From Scalesia atractyloides (lineage: Eukaryota > Streptophyta > Magnoliopsida > Asterales > Asteraceae): a stretch of 64,000 nt of DNA. The notes below the pieces were generated by a model. That model was not told the DNA's origin. It made no database searches and worked only from the letters and a program-made list of their open reading frames with translations. Below are positions 58,036 through 64,000 of this stretch, piece by piece (position 1 is the first letter of the stretch; each line of letters begins with the position of its first letter). Both the position numbers and the translations under genes were made by a program. The DNA is taken from NCBI GenBank assembly GCA_947069175.1, contig CAMTDV010000017.1:48617137-48681136 (forward strand), written 5' to 3'.

Positions 58036-59497
58036 TTCTGAATGTTGCAGATGGTTTGTGTGGGTGTGGTGGGAGACGAAGAAGAGGAGGTGTAAAACCC
58101 TAATTTGGGAAGTAGGGTTTATGGAATGACAAGGAGAAAGGGGATACTTTAAAGTGGACACCAAAATACCTAATTTCTCCTCTTTCTTGTTCTTTACGGA
58201 ATGTTATAAAATAAAAAAAATATAGAAACTCTATATGATTCGTATTCGGTTTTTACATAACATTTACAACTCCTTTGGGCTTTTGGCTCTTGTCAAGATT
58301 AATAAAACATAGAATTAGGTGCAAATATGTGGTGTCAATATTGTTACACAAACTCGTGGACAAGAATGAATATGTAACTCATGTAATATAGATATTCTAT
58401 TCGAGTCTAAGTAAAAAACAATATTGTATCTCAATGCTAACATGAGCAACCGTATGTTGTTTAATGAACGTTACTGGTAATGTTGGGTCCAAGCGATAAA
58501 CAATGCCAAGTGCTAGATGGATGTTCATTTAAACAACCAGCCAAGTCAGTGTCCGCATAAGGATGAATCTAACTAAAAGATATGAATCAATAGTGGTATT
58601 ACCCTTAGGGTGCAGAAGAATACACTTGACAACAACCAAATAGTAGGTTCCTAGGTTTTGAAAGAAAATAGAAGCCTTATTAACCACATAACTAATCTCT
58701 CGATTAATCAAAACAAGATACTATCCATATGGCCTCGATGGTAATCCAATATAACAATCAATCCTCCATCGGTATAAAAATTATAATGAGAAAATTGTCA
58801 TCCATGAGAGACATGAGTAGATAAGGGTTGACACTAACTAAGACCATTACACTCGGGGTTTTAACAGGTCGGTTGCAAATTATGAAACCACCTAATCTGG
58901 TAATCGTTTTGGTTACATGATCGGTTTTTTACTTTACTTTTAGTATGTTCAAACTGTAGCGAATAGCTTGGAAAGTTTGAGGTGTGCCTAGTGCCTTGAA
59001 GTATGTGCGACGTGGGCCTTGTGCCTTCTATTTTAGATTAATTTTCTCTCTTCTTGTGCCCTCGTGCCAAGAAGAAAGAGGGAATCCATGGGGAAGGCCC
59101 TCAAGCAACCGACCCCTCTCCAAAGATAGAATTCAAACATTCTTCTTTGTTTGCACTTCAAATAAAACGACACCATAGTTTAGTTCACTAATGAATAATG
59201 TAATTCTGAGGGTTGAGGAACACTTTATATGCACTTTCACCTGGGTTTGATCATCACACGAGTTAGTAATCACCATTGGAAAAAGTCTAGCCATCTTCAA
59301 ATGGTTGTAGTTCTCACTCTCTTGGATTTGTTAAACCTAGTGTTTATCTTTTTACTAATTGTTTGTTTATTACCTTTTGTGACATGATCATTTGGCTCCT
59401 AACAAATTAACTTAATAAATTAATTTGACTAAATTAATCTAACTTAACTAACTAAGGGTGCGTACGGCTTATGGTACCCTTAGTCAGATGCGGTGTA
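58036..59497. other. Upstream region of the helicase, no other gene seen
   Basis: 58036-58200 should hold the helicase 5' UTR and promoter (minus strand); I could not identify a convincing TATA box. The rest is AT-rich, with only short chance frames. Confidence 0.55.
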
Positions 59498-59628
59498 AGC
59501 TTCTGGTATTAAACTAGATCTTACAAGTAAGCTTCTAGTATTAAACCGGATCTTACAAGTTAGGCTTCTTGTATTGAACCCGATCCTACTAGGGGCTTAT
59601 TGTATTGAACCAAATCTGGTTGACAAGT
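59498..59628 (+). repeat. Degenerate 32-bp tandem repeat (four units)
   Basis: Units beginning AGCTTCTGGTATTAAACTAG near 59498, 59530, 59562 and 59594, the later ones increasingly diverged (GGCTTATTGTATTGAACC). Non-coding. Confidence 0.75.
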
Positions 59629-59740
59629 TTCTGATATAGCACCAGATTGGGTGAAAGACTTCTGATATCACCTGCTACTTAGGGAGGCTTTGGTAAAGCA
59701 TCAGATCCGACTCCGACTCCGACTGAGGGTAAAAGTTAAG

Positions 59741-59840
59741 AAAGGTTAATTAATGAGGGTTGGGCAATCCTGCAAAGTAAAGCAACCGGCAAAGGTTAAT
59801 TAATAAGGGTTGGGCAATCCGGCAAAGTAAAGAAACCGAC
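59741..59840 (+). repeat. 50-bp tandem duplication
   Basis: AAAGGTTAATTAATGAGGGT... at 59741-59790 and again at 59791-59840, with about four differences. Confidence 0.88.
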
Positions 59841-60782
59841 AATGTTGTTACCGACTACTTGTGTGTCTGTTGGACTCGAAAAGGGATCATAATTTGAGAG
59901 GCGCACAATGTAGCAATATTAAAGGATGAACTACTTTGTTTATTCGGTAACATTATTAATTTGGAAGGTATTCGTCTCAATAAAGATCCTAACCAAAATC
60001 TCGAGTTTAAGCTTGGAAAAACACAAACTTATAAAATTACAAAAAAGATAATAAATTAAAGATGGCTTTAAACCAACTTTAATGTGACATATTTTTTACT
60101 AGTCTTGACACTTGGGATGGTCAAATGAAAAGCCTATAAACCGGCAACTTTATACCAGTCTATCAATATGTTGTGATAAAACTGAGAGAAACGCGATAAC
60201 CTTAATATCCGCCTCTTTCCAATTTTATAACTAAAAAGATAAATGAGAAAAACCCGCTTTTCAAAGAGCAACTAGGCGGTGGTAGGAATTTATTCGCAAT
60301 ACCCCAAACTTTCCAAATAGTTGTATAACTTGAGCAATCATAGTTGCAACTAAGTTGACTAGGAACACTAGCTTACGGGTAAGAAGTCTTTATACATTTT
60401 CCACACTAGTTAACTGACTATAAAGCATTAACATAAAAAGGCAAGACTCATCCAAAAGAATTGTGACATCTTACTATTTAGAGTTCGTACCGTACTAGTG
60501 TAACATATATTGAAATGAATAAAAGCATTATTTGGATTGATAGGTATTAATAAATAATCTTTTGTGTTCAATCAAGTCTAAATTTTATATAAAGTTATGT
60601 TGGTAAATATAAGATTAAAGCTTATCGCTTAACGAACAAAAGTACGAAATGAACGTCGGTGACAACCCGGCTAATGTTAAATCCTAAAAATATTCCGTTG
60701 TGATTAAATTTTATTTTCAAGAGCAGGCTCATCCTCTCTACCTGTTTCTTTTTTTCTATTCAAGATTCCTGTCGTCTCCACT
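59841..60782. other. No gene seen
   Basis: AT-rich intergenic DNA without a supported ORF, repeat array or RNA gene. Confidence 0.55.
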
Positions 60783-61016
60783 ATTTTTTGCGGCACCTGG
60801 TGATGATAGGAGACTAGGCGAATAGGTGGAGATCGCTAGTTCAATCCTTGAACTGAGTGGGTTTTACCTTATCGCATTGCCGTGCCTTCGGGCGAGTGTT
60901 CACGGGCTTTGGCCCTAGGTGAGGGTTTTCCCCGGTGCGGAGGCGAGTGTATACCGATGTGGTGTATTTCGCCAGTAGCCCATTTGAATGATTCGTTGGC
61001 CGTTCAGAAAAAAAAA
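60783..61016 (+). mobile_element. SINE-like candidate
   Basis: A GC-richer island of about 230 bp in AT-rich DNA that ends GGCCGTTCAG followed by an A-run (61008-61016). TAGTTCAATCC at 60838-60848 resembles a Pol III B box, and GCACCTGGTGATGATAGG upstream may be a poor A box. I did not find a target duplication. Family unknown. Confidence 0.4.
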
Positions 61017-61458
61017 GATGAGTATCTTGATGGATGAATGGAACTTCAAAAATTATTGTAAATTTTCCATGTCGCTTGTGGCATAAGTCCGAGTTACAAC
61101 ATGTCACTATGAACATTTATGAGTATAATGTCTTTAGGTACAAGGATGTAAATGTGAAGAGATGTCAAATCAGGGTCGTCCTAACGTTTTTTGAGGCCCA
61201 AAGCAAAATATAAAATGGAGACCCTTTAAATTTGAATTTCTATAATTTCAAAAAAAAAAAAAAAAACCTATTAGTATTAACCTACCTAGACTTCGTGAGT
61301 ATCATTGTGATTTCGGAATAGGGACAAAAATAATTAGGGTTCTTCTGAATACATCATACTTTACTTTCTATTTACATGACATTACCCAACACTACAATTT
61401 TCAATATGTTTAGACATAGAGGTATTGTACATTATGTTTTGCGGGATTTTAAAAAAAA
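61017..61458. other. No gene seen; poly(A) run
   Basis: Contains CAGGGTCGTCCTAACG at 61171 followed by GAGGCCC, which is reminiscent of hAT-type ends, and a long A-run at about 61250-61265. No partner end was identified. Confidence 0.45.
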
Positions 61459-61680
61459 ATGATTTTTTTACCTTTAACCCAAAACTATTTGATTCTTTAC
61501 TTTAATCCAAAACTTTTCATCTTTACTTTTAACCCAAAGCTATTTGATTATTTTACTTTTACCCTCAAAACTTTTCATCTTTTGCATTTTAACCTTACAA
61601 TTTTTTTACTTTCAACGTTGGTCCTCTATACTTTTCATTTTTTCCAAATTTTTCGTTTTACATTCGGTTCTAAATTTTGC
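61459..61680 (+). repeat. Degenerate pyrimidine-rich repeat
   Basis: Irregular recurrence of TTTAACCCAAAACTATTTGA / AAAACTTTTCATCTTT words, four to five times. The 83-codon frame across it is low-complexity and not a gene. Confidence 0.6.
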
Positions 61681-61949
61681 AAGTTAACACGGCTCAACGT
61701 GCATGTGTGATTAAACGTTTTTACGTCGTTCCCGTTTGAAAGGTTCATCGTAATGCGCAGGTCCTATATCAACTAGGTTATTCTTTTATATGTTTTGTAT
61801 TTTGGTTTAATTTCTTCGCATTAACACGCAACAACATCAGTATTGGTGGTCGCTGAAACTAGTGTGGCATTGGTGTTCGCCCCTTCCGCAACGCAGGGGT
61901 CCTTAAGACTGGTTCTACTATATTAATTATCTTTGACTATAATCCATGA

Positions 61950-62253
61950 ACATAAGAACTAAGCCTCCTTTGCAGGTCGCAACTTCGAATTCGAGCCAAC
62001 ACGGGTTTTCGTCCCACCGTGCATTACGACAGAGAGTCTCAGCTCTTGTGACGGCGCAACGTCTGTCAACTGACAGTCAATGGTATGGTTTCTGTGAGGA
62101 CATAAAGAGGCCCCATAAGCCAGTGTTATGCCCCTCTGTAAAGAAACCCGGTGGGTTTCAATCCAGGGCCGACCTCACAGTCATGCCTGCGGCTGCTCAG
62201 TCCCGACCGCCGTAGTGGGTGGTATCTTGATTGTCATTGTTCCAAAAAAAGTA
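61950..62253 (+). mobile_element. Second SINE-like candidate
   Basis: A GC-richer island ending TTGTCATTGTTCC plus an A-run (62244-62250), similar in layout to 60783-61016. TTCGAATTCGAGCC near 61985 is B-box-like at best. An 89-codon frame at 61946-62215 has no recognisable content. Weak call. Confidence 0.33.
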
Positions 62254-62259
62254 AAAAGG

Positions 62260-64000
62260 GAAAATAGAAAAAAAAAGATTAATAGTCACATATATCTAGA
62301 AAGAATTAGAATTTTCAAAGAATTAATTATCTTTCATCGGTTAATTTCATTTCTTATTTAAGAATCATCTGTGCTTCGCGGCGAGTTCAAACCATAGATA
62401 AAGAAAAACAATGACAAATGGACATTTTACGTAAAGGTAAAAAACACGTCACGATGGTAATTCGAATGTCACAAAAAGTTATAGGTTAGTCCGTGATGGT
62501 ATCGACATTCAGCATAACCACAAAAAAGAATATTTGCGACAGGTTTGAAAGTGAATAAAATAACCTACTTATGACGGTACATACGAAAGTTAGAAAGACT
62601 TTACATTGAGAAAAAAACTAAAAAGAAACAACAATAAATAAGTAAAAGGAAAAAAACCTAGAAGTTTAGGGTCTGTATAGTAATTACAATAAAAGGTAAA
62701 GGGAAAAACTAAAGTTAAGGATCAAATAGTAATTATAATAAAGTGTAAGGGTTGAAAATGAAAAACAATTATTAAAATTAAGGGCCTAAACTTGTTATTA
62801 ATAAAGTAGAGGTGTTGTATGATAAACTTATTAAATATTAAAATGTATAAATGAAAATTCTATTATAATGCCAATTTGCTAATTAAACCTAAAAGTAGGA
62901 ACTTTTTGTTTACTCTAGCTAATTGTGTAAATTAATATATTGTATAATATGTTCATAAAAAATCTAAAGCAGAAAAAATTTCATACTATAACAAATATGT
63001 TGGTACAACGACGACGTCTATTAATATAGTACACATAATGTTGGTACAATATTAGTGGTAAAAAAAAAGTAAAAAGGTTTGTGACAAAAAAAAAATATAA
63101 AAGCTCTTGTAATTAACATGGTGTATAAAAAGGTAAAAAAGTTTGTGGCTAAAAAGATAATTTTATAAAAGATCATGTAGCCAACATGATGATTTTTAAT
63201 ATATATTATAATATGTTAAATTTTAAGTTTGTACTTTTTTCTATCTTAATATCTTTTTTGGGAAATTTGTGTATTTCCCCACACACACACACCATATGTG
63301 TTTTTATTTGGGTACTTCACTTAATTTAAGAAAGTAGTTGCATACTTAATTTTTTTCAAATATAAAAGTCGCCAATTTTTACAATAATTTCTTCCTTTAA
63401 TTTTCGTTTACAATTACAATAGTTTATCTTTTTTAATTTTCGTTTACAACTTTTCCCTATATGATTTTTTTTGTTTATGGTATGATTCATTTGAATCTTT
63501 GAAATTTAGATTGTGACCGAATTTTTTTAATCAATTTTACAATTATATTTTCCTTTATTCGTATACAATCGATCACACACTAATTAAGCAATATGTCTAT
63601 ATAATATACTTAAAATTAAAACCAAAATTGTTAAGTAAAATATATAGTTTCCTTGTAGATGTAGTTGGAAGAATAATATGGGGCGAAAGAGTAGCTAAAA
63701 AACATTTTTTAGATTATTTATATAGGATTTTATGTAATTCAACTTTTCTTTAAAAATAACAACAATTGTTTTAGCATAATTTTTTAATACATTTTCATCG
63801 TATTAAATTATTACGTATAGCATCACTTAAACTTTACTTTGTAGTGGACATGTGATAGAAATGGAGTTAGACATGAAAAAAATATGGCCACATATATACT
63901 CTCTTGAATATTGAAAAGAATCTTGTTATATATGTGGCAAGTGTAAAGTTGGTTAATTGGAACTCAAGTAAGTTGTTGTTAGCATACTGGTTTATATAAA
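62260..64000. other. AT-rich intergenic DNA, no gene seen
   Basis: Very AT-rich. It shows short recurring words (GGTAAAAAAGTTTGTG near 63066 and 63131; GTTGGTACAA near 62999 and 63040) and a CACACACACAC run near 63281. No supported ORF or RNA gene. Confidence 0.6.

Noticed and set aside
61171..61265. Complete hAT-type MITE starting CAGGGTCGTCC
   Set aside because: Only one end resembles a hAT terminus; no partner end or duplication was found.
61946..62361. Protein-coding gene
   Set aside because: The two overlapping frames have no recognisable content and end in an A-rich tail; a SINE-like origin fits better.

Overview
The window looks like a plant nuclear genome, most likely a eudicot and possibly Asteraceae (an inference from the overall look of the retroelements, not tested). 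About 50 kb of the left side is one nested stack of LTR retrotransposons. The right 14 kb holds a decayed hAT transposon, small non-autonomous elements and one intact host gene, a seven-exon mitochondrial-type DEAD-box RNA helicase on the minus strand.

Nesting, from outside in. Element D (Ty3/gypsy chromovirus, probably Tekay/Del-like) enters from the left edge as a broken pol (1-2475). Its 3' LTR starts at 2513 and appears to end at 50107. Element E, with Ty1/copia-style termini and no recognisable pol, sits inside that LTR at 3014-45501 (LTRs 3014-3759 and 44766-45501). E contains a solo LTR, F (5004-7962, target duplication TTATG), and element A (10747-44298, duplication AAAAG). A is a chromovirus with an extra ORF ahead of gag, an apparent intron in gag and about 2.68 kb LTRs. 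A's 5' LTR was broken by element B (11080-24317), a chromovirus in an LTR-internal-LTR-partial-internal arrangement. A's reverse transcriptase was broken by element C (29820-38931, minus strand, duplication CCCAT), a gag-only relative of B. The LTR pairs of B and C look about 99% identical by eye, while those of A and then E are more diverged. This agrees with the nesting order.

B and C share a strongly conserved leader, the same iMet-type primer site and closely related gag proteins. C keeps no protease, reverse transcriptase or integrase, so it looks like a TR-GAG type element that would depend on a B-like partner. The LTRs of B and C each carry four or five tRNA-like modules with Pol III A- and B-box-like motifs. 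Several lie in a repeat of about 170 bp and contain a 10-bp hairpin. This is the most unusual structure in the window.

Right of the stack, 50430-53173 is a frameshifted hAT (BED-finger) transposase locus with a dense GGAACC/GGTTCC subterminal array. 53323-53506 and 55363-55718 look like short hAT-type elements; the second enlarges intron 6 of the helicase gene. From 58036 to 64000 I see no supported protein gene, only small tandem repeats, two SINE-like candidates and AT-rich sequence. No coding retroelement in the window is intact as it stands: each pol has stops or frameshifts, and many of the stops fit C-to-T decay.
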